A program made the position numbers and the translations under genes. From assembly GCF_002915575.1 (NCBI RefSeq), contig NZ_PQGD01000026.1, positions 1-64,000 of the forward strand: 64,000 nucleotides of DNA. Reading direction: 5' to 3'. Under the pieces are notes generated by a model. It was not told the origin of the DNA and made no database searches. It saw only the letters and a program-made list of their open reading frames with translations. Positions 56,577-64,000 of the stretch are shown in pieces. The number at the start of each line of letters is the position of its first letter. Position 1 is the stretch's first letter. This DNA is from Superficieibacter electus (GTDB taxonomy: Bacteria > Pseudomonadota > Gammaproteobacteria > Enterobacterales > Enterobacteriaceae).

Positions 56577-58361
56577 TTATTCTGTATAAAGTGGAGAAAT
56601 TCGAATATTAGCTGCTTCTTTTATCTTTTCTTCACTGCATTCTCTTAAAAAGAAAGAAGGATCACCATACCACATTACAAAAAGTTGCTTTTCTGCACGC
56701 GTAAATCCAACATAAAGCAAACGTCTTTCTTCTTCTATTGCCTCCTCCCCAACTGATCTTTTACTTGGTATCTGATCCGCATTACAACTCATTATTATTA
56801 CTTTATTCCACTCAAGACCCTTTGAACCATGCAAGGTTGATAGGACTACTTTCTCTGGGCTGTATTCCTCGTCCTTCTTCCTAGGGCCTAATGACATTGC
56901 AGCAGCACGATTTATCATATTCATCCAACCAGTCTTTTCTGCCCACTGTTTACAAGTGTCTAAAGCAATTTTTGTTAAGGTTGCTGTACCTTTATTACTC
57001 CTCATCTTGATTGACGACGATTCCATCCATTTCGTAAGGTTGGCGAAACGTTTTGCTATCTCAACTTTATCAGAACTTTCCTGGGTAAAGCGCACGAAGT
57101 TTGAATGTAATGTTTTTGTTTCGAGAGAACTGTCCTCCGGGATGGCAAGGTCGCCAAAAGTAACTTTTCTTCCTCTCATACTCAATGCCACTTCATCCAA
57201 AACTGATTCCTGTTCTCCAAACAATGCCAATACTCTCTTCATTAAGCGAGGATCATTTGATTGTCGGAAAAAGGCCATAAGGCTTAACACATCGCTTGTT
57301 TCTTTTTCATCCCAGAATGATTTACCTCCGTAACGAATTACTGGCTGTTCGATCAAACTTTCTAGCTCATCCAAGTGAGCATTATTGCGGCTTAGAATTG
57401 CCCATCCATGTGGATCCTGATTTATAAGGCTTAAAATACCCTGTATCTGTTCCTCCATATCTACATATGAACGAAAAGTGACCTTTCCCCCTCCCTTTTT
57501 TGCCGAGCGTAACTCTTTGGCATAACGGTAAACATTCTTTCCTATCAGTGCTCCGGCCACCTCTAAAATTTCAGGTTCACACCTAAAGCATGTGTTTAAG
57601 TAAAATATGTTAGGTCTGAAGTGTTTTTCAAACTGTTGAAATATTTTGACTCCTCCTGAGGATCTGAAGGAGTAGATGGCCTGATCATCGTCTCCAACTA
57701 TACTCGTATAGACTCCAGCTCTTGTATGCAATGCTATCCATGAGAATTGTATAGAGTCAGTATCCTGAACTTCGTCTACTATCAAATGTGTCAAATCTAA
57801 CGTGCGCATTTTTCCCGAATGCATTTGACCGACAACAAATTTTGAAAGAGCATTGAGGTCCGCCACATGGTCTTTCTGGCATAACGCCTGATAGGTATTA
57901 AACAAATGGATCTGTTGTCTGTTATGCCGAACTGAAATCACATCCGTATCCATTTCTCTGCCGATAGCATCAATAACGAATTCAGCTTCAGCAAACTTCA
58001 TCGTTACACCGGATTCTTTCAAAGCCCGGTGAATGACAGATCTCTGTGCTGGCCCTATCAACATCTTTCCCGGCCAGCGAATCATGTCCAGTTGCTTCTT
58101 AACGAGTCCGTGAAAAGTATCCACCAGCACCCGGTCAAGATCCTTCTTGCTCAATCGCTTTTGTAACTTTGCTGCAAGTGCGTTTGTTGCAGCGCGAGTA
58201 AAGGTCACCATCCCGATTCTTGCATATGGATACTTTTTGAGAATCGATATAACCGCTTCTATCATGGTGAACGATTTGCCTGATCCAGGCGCTGCTATCA
58301 CCATATTGTTTGCGCTAGCATTCTCGATAACAGGTCTTTGCTCTTCTGTTGGCTTACCCAT
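56577..58361 (-). CDS. UvrD/Rep-family helicase of the backbone
   Basis: A 594-aa SF1 helicase: Walker A VIAAPGSGKSFTMIEAVISI (about residues 20-39), Walker B IVDEVQDTDSIQFSW, motif III GDDDQAIYSFRSSGG, motif V STLHGSKGLEWNKV and motif VI RRLLYVGFTRAEKQLFV. It is shorter than UvrD and lacks the long C-terminal extension. Such helicases are regular parts of HI-group backbones, and the product may act in plasmid repair or with the primase-like protein. It has its own upstream region divergent from the lipoprotein gene. The 11-mer lies in its coding sequence. Confidence 0.88.
   Translation of the reverse strand: MGKPTEEQRPVIENASANNMVIAAPGSGKSFTMIEAVISILKKYPYARIGMVTFTRAATNALAAKLQKRLSKKDLDRVLVDTFHGLVKKQLDMIRWPGKMLIGPAQRSVIHRALKESGVTMKFAEAEFVIDAIGREMDTDVISVRHNRQQIHLFNTYQALCQKDHVADLNALSKFVVGQMHSGKMRTLDLTHLIVDEVQDTDSIQFSWIALHTRAGVYTSIVGDDDQAIYSFRSSGGVKIFQQFEKHFRPNIFYLNTCFRCEPEILEVAGALIGKNVYRYAKELRSAKKGGGKVTFRSYVDMEEQIQGILSLINQDPHGWAILSRNNAHLDELESLIEQPVIRYGGKSFWDEKETSDVLSLMAFFRQSNDPRLMKRVLALFGEQESVLDEVALSMRGRKVTFGDLAIPEDSSLETKTLHSNFVRFTQESSDKVEIAKRFANLTKWMESSSIKMRSNKGTATLTKIALDTCKQWAEKTGWMNMINRAAAMSLGPRKKDEEYSPEKVVLSTLHGSKGLEWNKVIIMSCNADQIPSKRSVGEEAIEEERRLLYVGFTRAEKQLFVMWYGDPSFFLRECSEEKIKEAANIRISPLYTE
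57167..57177. repeat. AAAGTWACTTT motif copy 9
   Basis: AAAGTAACTTT within the UvrD-like gene, coding K-V-T-F on the minus strand. Confidence 0.75.
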
Positions 58362-58540
58362 TTCAACCTCATTACTTCGTTTTAATAATTATACATTTTT
58401 ATAAAAGCGCTTTTCTTGTGTACTGCTGGTTCTACTGGAAATCACTTTTTTTCCTTTTTTATGCAATCAGGTTGTTTGTGAAACGCGTGACTATGGAATA
58501 ATGGTTCCATCTCCAAAAGACATTACAAAAAGGGCTTTAA

Positions 58541-59413
58541 ATGAAACTTTTACGTTTAGTATCTCTGGTCTCTTCTGTCGTCATTGGTTTTTCCCTATCG
58601 GGTTGTGCCGGTGACACCGGCACTACGCCAGGCACCGCTCTGAATGCGTACAGTCACGGCCAGTACTGGCATGCTAATGCAAATGATTCTGTCGCCAAGA
58701 ATGCCTATTCGTTTGCTGGTTTCGACGTTAATTTTAAGGAGCAAGAGGTTACTCCTGGAGGGGATGCCGACAACTTTCTTTCTAAGTATCTCATCAATAG
58801 TTCGATGGGCTACGTAACAGGCGGTCTAAAAGGTTTTGGGATCATGAGCCTCAGCTCTTTGTACAGTTCTTCTGACGCCGAATACATCCAGGTCAATCAA
58901 TACCTAGTGTTCGTCCCCAATCCAAAAAAATTGCCTTACAATGATGAAAGTTTGGTACGTGAGGGAGCTAAGTATGTTTTTGAGCATACAAAAGCAACTC
59001 AGGCCTCATTTGGATACAACCCTGAAAAACAGAAAGCAGCTCTGGCCACATGTAAAATTGATATGGCAGTCGTCAATAAATGGAGTACCTGTGATCTGCC
59101 CTCTAAGCCTGATGCTGATGTTTTCCCTACAGATTCAATGTACAGCTTTCAGGCGATTCGCCCCGCAACAGGAACCGAAATTCCTGAGCTAAACCTTCCC
59201 GCTGGTGATTACGCTGTAATTCGTTATGTGTTCATCCCATTTAAAGGAAACGAAACAAGCGCTGATTTTTCGGGTATCATTTTCCGTTCTGATAGCCCAA
59301 ATACAACAACTCCAGGGGGTGTTGCAGCCTCCATCAACGGAAAAGATTATTACCTCTTTACCGGTGAATACGGTAAAAAAGGCTTCCCAGAAAAAACATT
59401 GAAAGCCAAGTAA
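58541..59413 (+). CDS. Lipoprotein of unknown function among transfer genes
   Basis: A 290-aa protein with a lipoprotein signal: MKLLRLVSLVSSVVIGFSLS followed by GC, so the lipid-bearing residue is Cys22. After the cleavage site comes a Thr/Gly-rich linker (AGDTGTTPGT) and a periplasmic domain. The next residue after Cys is Ala, so sorting to the outer membrane is expected. It is the only plus-strand gene in this region and has its own ribosome binding site (AAAAAGGGC). An entry-exclusion lipoprotein would fit this position next to traN, but no similarity proves it. Confidence 0.7.
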   Translation: MKLLRLVSLVSSVVIGFSLSGCAGDTGTTPGTALNAYSHGQYWHANANDSVAKNAYSFAGFDVNFKEQEVTPGGDADNFLSKYLINSSMGYVTGGLKGFGIMSLSSLYSSSDAEYIQVNQYLVFVPNPKKLPYNDESLVREGAKYVFEHTKATQASFGYNPEKQKAALATCKIDMAVVNKWSTCDLPSKPDADVFPTDSMYSFQAIRPATGTEIPELNLPAGDYAVIRYVFIPFKGNETSADFSGIIFRSDSPNTTTPGGVAASINGKDYYLFTGEYGKKGFPEKTLKAK

Positions 59414-59421
59414 TTAAAAAA

Positions 59422-59437
59422 GGGGCCTAACGGCCCC
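59422..59437. terminator. Bidirectional terminator between lipoprotein and traN genes
   Basis: GGGGCC (59422-59427) TAAC GGCCCC (59432-59437), with A-rich sequence on the left and TTCTTC on the right, so it can serve both convergent genes. Confidence 0.8.
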
Positions 59438-59441
59438 TTCT

Positions 59442-62400
59442 TCAATATTTCGGCAACTGCTTGCCCGTAACCGGATCCAGCGTAGTTGAACCTACCTCAC
59501 ATATGGCCGGTCGAGGTAAATAGCTACAATCTACATTTTCCTCTTTTATAGCCTGAGCATTTTCTTGTCTGGCCTTTATCATATTTTCTTCACCGCCCAT
59601 TGCTTCCTTGGTACGTTCTGATGGAAGTTGATAGTTCTCATTCTGGAATGGTAAGTTTTCCACAATTGATTCTTCGGAGAATTTTGAATATTGATCAGGA
59701 ACTTCTCCTACCTGAACTGCATCATTAATCCACTCCGTCAGATCAATTTTATCGAAATCCAGTTGCTGTATTTGCTTTATTGATAGCCCCACGCAATTAG
59801 AGGCGACAGGGTCTATTCCTAATTGCGGATAAGCTTGTTGCATAATAACGCGTGACAACATGGAATTATAACAGCACATGTCTGTTGCTTTTTTAACGCA
59901 TTTCTTTGTGAAACCAACATTCAGATATTTGACGCATCGTTCCGTATCTAATGTAAAACAGGATTTTTGATTCTTATGAATAGAAGCTTCCATCTCTTTC
60001 TGGTCGCATGCTACCAACATTTCTAAAAGCATTTTAGTGACCTGATAGGCTGTATAAATCCAACCGATCACGTTTAATGCAAGCATAAAGTTTTGAACCG
60101 CAGCCGAGAAGACAACCTCTCCTCCGGTAGTAGCAACGTTCTTAAAGACAAAGTCACGAACTGTATCTGGTAGCAATTCGTAGGCTTTCTTCATTGCCAT
60201 CTGCTTAAGCTGACCTATACCGAAGCTGGACATTGTTTCCTGTGCCAACTGGCCAGCACCTCCTGCCCCTCCAGAAGTTGCGGAAGACCCAACTGCCCTG
60301 CTTAGATTACCAGCGACGTTTTCATATACGCTCGTTAAGGAGCTCGTGACGTTGTTCCACATTTGCCCTACTGTTTTACCAGCTGATGCAGTCCACTCTC
60401 CGACCGCATTAGACATAGAAGCCCATGTACCTGTATCACCGCCGGTCCATTTTATTAGCTGAGCATTAACTCTGGTCCAGTTTGTGTTTCTGATCATAGA
60501 TCCGGCAAGCATGATACCTTCAAGTGCTCCTGCGGTTCCCTGTGGTGCTTCGCAGCAGTCCGTCTTTGCCAGGCCATTTACAAAGCCTACTGAACGACCA
60601 CACCATTCAGGTTTTCCTTCAAAGACGGAACATGAATTGGCATCGTTAGGGTCTTCGCATTTGGCTTCGCCCTGCATGTACTGAACCATGTTTGAATAAG
60701 CCGCAACTTTTCCAAAATCGTTGTTCTCTTCCTTTGGCCCAGTTTCGCATGTTCCACCTGAACATGGGATCATGCCAACACAGGCATTTGTAGAAGATTC
60801 AACCTCCCGAACTACATCCTTCCCTCTGTCACAGGTGTATTTCTGTTCATACATGTAGCAACTGTTAGTGCCCTCATCGAACCAACCCTCTGCACATGTT
60901 TGTTTATCGAGTACACATGCTGCATCATTTTTATAAGCACTACATGCATCAGGCATACTCTTTATTTCTTCATAGTTGTAACAGAGGTCCTTTCCATTAG
61001 CGTCTTTCATAATTTTTCCACTAGCGTCATAAGAGCAAATTTTGTCTTTGGCCAATGGATCACAAAAGTAGCCTTCAAGGTTTGTCTTCCAGGTAAGAAA
61101 TCCTTTATCACCTTCATACAGAGGCTTTGCCAATGAAAGCACGCTTTCCGGAAGCCGTTTTGTGCCAACATCCATATCTTTAAACCGATCGAAACGGCAG
61201 AATGTATTCGGAGCTTGTACAGCATCGTAACAACCAGCTGGTTCCTGGACGTGCTTATCTTCGAGCTTCATATTTTCAAAAGTCAGCTCAACCTCAAAAT
61301 ACCCTTCACCCTTCCCACCAACCCATACTCTGGATGCCATTGTCACTTCTCGATCAGGCTCCTCATACACCGATTTTCTGACCTTATCAGTCACATCGTA
61401 AACCTTGTCGAGTTTCCACGATTTTTTTAACTCCCAAGATCCCTTAGGAGCCGGATAGTCACTTTCTCGATATGCACCATCTATGTGAGCAAAAATCTGC
61501 GTGCCATCAAGTGTTACCCGCATGTGGTCATCCCACTCCGCGTTAACAATCTTTGCTGAGGCCAATTTTGCATCCGGATGGAATTTTAATGTCAGTTCGT
61601 TATCATATACCCCGTCACTCCAGTAGTTGTCATCACGGCGACCAAACCATATACGCACACAATTATCGCCGCACATCGACATGTCTCCGTTTCCGCCTGA
61701 AATGTAAACAGGGACTGAAAAATCACGGGTTATCGTGCAGCTGCTGAAGTTATCTTGCTTAGGCGAGTTACAGTAGAACTCTTTGTAATCAGGATAGTGT
61801 GTGGTTACTGTTTTTTTAGAGGTCTCAACATTACAGTTCTGAAGCCAGTTTCCAGTACCAGCAACAGCATTTGTTATCTCATTTCTCCCCGCAGTAAACA
61901 TGGGATCGTTAGGCTTTATAGATGATGCCGGGTTGTCCTTGTTAGCATTTACGAGGGTGCGGTAGGCAACGCCATCATAACTTTGAGCATCAAATAACTG
62001 GCTTTTCCGATTCTTTATATCGTTTACAAAGCCATCCTCATCCCCATAACGATCTGCGGCATTGAACTTAATATCGCTGTGCTTTTGCTCTGAGCTGAAA
62101 ATCTCTCCGGTATTTGTTTTGGTTCCAGGAGTAGTATTGGGATTACTGCTTATACCAATGTTGCCATTAGCATCCCGAGAGAGCAGCTTTGCCCCTTCCT
62201 TGGTATAGTTTGAATTGATTGTCCCTCCAGACATACTCGGCAGTTGTACGGCGCTACCAATGGACTTTCCATCGGATGCGGCATTTTTCATGACACTTTC
62301 ATTTGAGTTCCCTGCCCCATACTTTCCGAGATTAAGATTAGCGGATTCGGCTTTACCCACGTATTTCTCGGTGATCTTCCCACTGACATTCTCGCCTGAA

Positions 62401-62630
62401 TCCGCATTCTTGTACTTCTCAACAATGTCCTGAGCACTGGTTGTCGCATTGCGATTTGCGTTAGGATTAGCAAGATTAAAGTTACTTTCGAGCTGGTCAA
62501 ATATAGCGTCTGCCGCATAAATACGAGGAGTCATTACCATATTTATGAGAGAGATATAAAAAGCCCAACTCATAGTATTGGCAATCATTGATGCAATAAT
62601 AGTTGAAGCTATCGTTTTTCTAAGTTTCAT
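59442..62630 (-). CDS. traN: TraN-like mating-pair stabilisation protein
   Basis: A 1062-aa exported, cysteine-rich protein. The N-terminus MKLRKTIASTIIASMIANTM is a signal sequence. The first 300 residues are Asn/Ser-rich, followed by a beta-rich region and then Cys-rich stretches such as CSYDASGKIMKDANGKDLCY and DKQTCAEGWFDEGTNSCYMY. F-type TraN has 602 aa; the longer form is typical of HI-type systems. The C-terminal part includes TraN signatures CVKKATDMCCYNSMLSRVIM and LDFDKIDLTEWINDA. TraN lies in the donor outer membrane and recognises recipient surface proteins. The 11-mer lies in its 5' coding part. Confidence 0.9.
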   Translation of the reverse strand: MKLRKTIASTIIASMIANTMSWAFYISLINMVMTPRIYAADAIFDQLESNFNLANPNANRNATTSAQDIVEKYKNADSGENVSGKITEKYVGKAESANLNLGKYGAGNSNESVMKNAASDGKSIGSAVQLPSMSGGTINSNYTKEGAKLLSRDANGNIGISSNPNTTPGTKTNTGEIFSSEQKHSDIKFNAADRYGDEDGFVNDIKNRKSQLFDAQSYDGVAYRTLVNANKDNPASSIKPNDPMFTAGRNEITNAVAGTGNWLQNCNVETSKKTVTTHYPDYKEFYCNSPKQDNFSSCTITRDFSVPVYISGGNGDMSMCGDNCVRIWFGRRDDNYWSDGVYDNELTLKFHPDAKLASAKIVNAEWDDHMRVTLDGTQIFAHIDGAYRESDYPAPKGSWELKKSWKLDKVYDVTDKVRKSVYEEPDREVTMASRVWVGGKGEGYFEVELTFENMKLEDKHVQEPAGCYDAVQAPNTFCRFDRFKDMDVGTKRLPESVLSLAKPLYEGDKGFLTWKTNLEGYFCDPLAKDKICSYDASGKIMKDANGKDLCYNYEEIKSMPDACSAYKNDAACVLDKQTCAEGWFDEGTNSCYMYEQKYTCDRGKDVVREVESSTNACVGMIPCSGGTCETGPKEENNDFGKVAAYSNMVQYMQGEAKCEDPNDANSCSVFEGKPEWCGRSVGFVNGLAKTDCCEAPQGTAGALEGIMLAGSMIRNTNWTRVNAQLIKWTGGDTGTWASMSNAVGEWTASAGKTVGQMWNNVTSSLTSVYENVAGNLSRAVGSSATSGGAGGAGQLAQETMSSFGIGQLKQMAMKKAYELLPDTVRDFVFKNVATTGGEVVFSAAVQNFMLALNVIGWIYTAYQVTKMLLEMLVACDQKEMEASIHKNQKSCFTLDTERCVKYLNVGFTKKCVKKATDMCCYNSMLSRVIMQQAYPQLGIDPVASNCVGLSIKQIQQLDFDKIDLTEWINDAVQVGEVPDQYSKFSEESIVENLPFQNENYQLPSERTKEAMGGEENMIKARQENAQAIKEENVDCSYLPRPAICEVGSTTLDPVTGKQLPKY
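62478..62488. repeat. AAAGTWACTTT motif copy 10
   Basis: AAAGTTACTTT within traN, coding E-S-N-F on the minus strand. Confidence 0.75.
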
Positions 62631-62648
62631 TATTTTTACCCTTAGAAA

Positions 62649-63710
62649 TCAAGCGCCTGGTATATATCTGACGCAACAGTCATTGTAACGCCACAACATA
62701 TAGACATAATTATCATTGCCTATTTTTTTGCGCCCACCTTTAAGGGTTGACCAGTCATGTACCGAATCACCAAGACGATGACAGCAATCCGGCCCTTTCG
62801 CCTCAGGAGTTGGGAAAAGCATTGAAAGCCGATACTGGGAACGAGGTGTAAAGTATTCCCACGTTTTCTCACACATTGCGTCTGCTCCCATCGTTCGCAT
62901 CAGCATTCCCTGGCGATGTAGTTTAGTCAGAAGACGCTGGGTTATCAGTGAACTCGTCCTTACAGCGTCATCATTTGCGTAAATGTGGCCGGTTAATGGA
63001 TAAAGGTTGCCATCGCATCCGGCACAAAAGTATGCAGCGAGATTATCCTTTCCTGCTGTTACTGCTACACAGTCAGCAGCGCACACCATTGAGGCAATTG
63101 GGTTTGCAAAAACTACTGCCTCTGGATTCAGGACGAGTGTAAGCAGATCACTTTCCCACATAGGGTCCACTTCGCTTATATAGGTCAGGCTGGCATCTAT
63201 ATAGGGTTCAGCAGTGCACTCGCCAATAATCAGTAATTTGAGCATTGTCATGATTGGGAACTCCCAAAGATGAACATCGTAAAATCCGGCTTCAGTTGCT
63301 GTCATTGGCTGATTTGTGTTGCTTTTACCAATATCAAACTGCGATTTTTGAAGCATCGTGCCTTCAAGAAAGGGGCTGCACCAGGGGCTCTTTACAACTT
63401 CTACAATCTTCACCGGCTGAAAGAAGCTCAATTGCCAACCTATTTCCGGTACGCCGTTCTGATCTGTGCAGTAGCAACCCGGACGTGAAGGAGCAGCGCC
63501 TTCTGGAGCTGCCCCTATGCCCATTATCCTCATGGGAAAAATGCAGCTCCAACAGATATTCTTAATCAAGCCCTGCCACACTCCAGCTGACTGACACATA
63601 GCCCCAGGGACTCCAGCATCTGCTGCCATAGCCATACCCGGTATAGAAAGCGAAAGCATAACTGCTACAATGAACTCTAAAAGTAACTTTTTGAATTTTT
63701 TCACCATCAT
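62649..63710 (-). CDS. traU: TraU-like conjugation protein
   Basis: A 353-aa periplasmic protein from ATG 63710, whose N-terminus MMVKKFKKLLLEFIVAVMLS is a signal peptide with a likely cleavage after AMAA. TraU hallmarks are KNICWSCIFPMRIMGIG (Cys pair), PGCYCTDQNGVPEIGWQLSF, CAADCVAVTAGKDNLAAYF and CCVRYIPG at the end. TraU is a disulfide-rich part of the F-type secretion apparatus needed for DNA transfer. It begins 2 bp after the stop of a 44-aa peptide gene and lies 18 bp before traN. The 11-mer lies in its signal-peptide region. Confidence 0.93.
   Translation of the reverse strand: MMVKKFKKLLLEFIVAVMLSLSIPGMAMAADAGVPGAMCQSAGVWQGLIKNICWSCIFPMRIMGIGAAPEGAAPSRPGCYCTDQNGVPEIGWQLSFFQPVKIVEVVKSPWCSPFLEGTMLQKSQFDIGKSNTNQPMTATEAGFYDVHLWEFPIMTMLKLLIIGECTAEPYIDASLTYISEVDPMWESDLLTLVLNPEAVVFANPIASMVCAADCVAVTAGKDNLAAYFCAGCDGNLYPLTGHIYANDDAVRTSSLITQRLLTKLHRQGMLMRTMGADAMCEKTWEYFTPRSQYRLSMLFPTPEAKGPDCCHRLGDSVHDWSTLKGGRKKIGNDNYVYMLWRYNDCCVRYIPGA
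63680..63690. repeat. AAAGTWACTTT motif copy 11
   Basis: AAAGTAACTTT in the traU signal-peptide region, partly coding K-L-L on the minus strand. Confidence 0.75.
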
Positions 63711-63712
63711 GC

Positions 63713-63847
63713 TCACTTGGATGTAATAAATGTTGCAACACTTTCGATATAGTCGACGGCTTTGGTAAAATAACTTCTCATCTGGTCCGGATAATTTAGC
63801 GTCAGCCATGTTGCAAAGAGAGCGCCTATAATAAATCCGAGTTTCAT
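63713..63847 (-). CDS. 44-aa peptide between traW-like gene and traU
   Basis: A complete frame ATG 63847 to TGA 63713-63715, with GAGGAAAAATAAG before the start. The peptide begins MKLGFIIGALFATWLTLNYP, a signal-anchor-like helix, and ends YIESVATFITSK. The ATG lies 1 bp after the stop of the traW-like gene and the stop 2 bp before traU's ATG, so it is translated in series with them. No family recognised; possibly a small inner-membrane part of the transfer apparatus. Confidence 0.65.
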   Translation of the reverse strand: MKLGFIIGALFATWLTLNYPDQMRSYFTKAVDYIESVATFITSK

Positions 63848-63848
63848 C

Positions 63849-64000
63849 TTATTTTTCCTCTGAAAGATTTGGGGCTCCGATACCACGGACTTCTGCCTCG
63901 CTAAACAGGGTGATCCGGAATTTATCTTGGTCAGTAGTTATAAGCGCAGGTGTGTTTTTAATCTGAAAGCGTGAGATGATCTGTTCGTTAACTTTAAACA
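63849..64000 (-). CDS. traW: TraW-like conjugation protein, C-terminal part
   Basis: The window ends inside this gene. The visible 49 codons end at TAA 63849-63851 and read FKVNEQIISRFQIKNTPALI, then TTDQDKFRITLFSEAEVRG and a tail ending LSEEK. The pattern of a helix, a strand with TPALI and a last strand agrees with the C-terminus of TraW or TrbC-type proteins that precede traU in F- and HI-type operons. TraW is periplasmic and acts in pilus assembly. Assignment rests on position plus the short similarity. Confidence 0.6.
   Translation of the reverse strand, partial: FKVNEQIISRFQIKNTPALITTDQDKFRITLFSEAEVRGIGAPNLSEEK

Noticed and set aside
1-64000. CRISPR arrays, rRNA, tRNA and known insertion sequences
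   Set aside because: No regularly spaced direct repeats, no rRNA-like or tRNA-like sequence and no transposase gene were seen anywhere in the window.

Overview
This window is part of a large conjugative plasmid of the IncHI-like family of Enterobacterales. The evidence is a complete tellurite/stress island (terZABCDEF, terWXY and their biosynthetic, kinase and phosphatase partners), HI-type transfer genes (a TraN-like protein of 1062 aa, a TraU-like protein and the end of a TraW-like gene), a plasmid Hha-like modulator, a Tus-like replication terminator protein, and a long run of conserved but uncharacterised backbone genes. I see no rRNA or tRNA genes, no CRISPR array and no replication origin. 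The exact Inc type cannot be fixed from the window.

Layout. 0-7.7 kb is an accessory region: three unrecognised genes, a hipBA toxin-antitoxin pair with four operators, and a three-gene operon of a trypsin-like protease, a glycine-rich putative pore protein and a large membrane protein. 7725-11828 is a 4.1-kb element with near-perfect inverted ends and a 6-bp target duplication. It carries a CoiA-like nuclease gene overlapping a UvrD-like helicase gene, broken remnants including a piece of hsdM, and no transposase. 12-13.7 kb holds small unrecognised genes. 13.7-33.7 kb is the Ter island: terF and terZABCDE on the minus strand; a divergent plus-strand operon of ATP-grasp, two phosphoribosyltransferase-like proteins, HAD phosphatase, HpcH/HpaI-like lyase, DUF4236 protein and TerW; then terY1, terX, terY2, terY3, a PP2C phosphatase and a protein kinase. 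33.8-41.4 kb holds a second CoiA-like gene, hha, a tyrosine recombinase, tus and small genes. 41.6-56.2 kb is one long minus-strand run: a TM protein, an OB-fold protein, a MoxR-type ATPase, a DUF3150 protein, a VWA protein with HEAGH, a Toprim primase-like protein and five tandem paralogues. 56.6-64 kb has a second UvrD-like helicase, a lipoprotein and the transfer genes.

Three signals stand out. First, almost every gene junction of the 42.6-55.3 kb run carries a different sequence with the same fold: an H-type pseudoknot just after the upstream stop, whose last strand can instead pair with the Shine-Dalgarno of the next gene. This looks like a repeated translational-coupling switch with compensatory base changes between copies. 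Second, the MoxR ATPase gene ends in a textbook -1 frameshift cassette (A AAA AAG, 7-nt spacer, 9-bp stem) leading into a 104-codon open frame with no usual start codon, whose stop lies 4 nt from the next pseudoknot. Third, the 11-mer AAAGTWACTTT occurs 11 times, far above chance, roughly every 4 kb through much of the backbone, in genes and between them.

The 4.1-kb nuclease-helicase element and the protease/pore operon are the best candidates for new defence systems. Both are inferred from domain content and context only.
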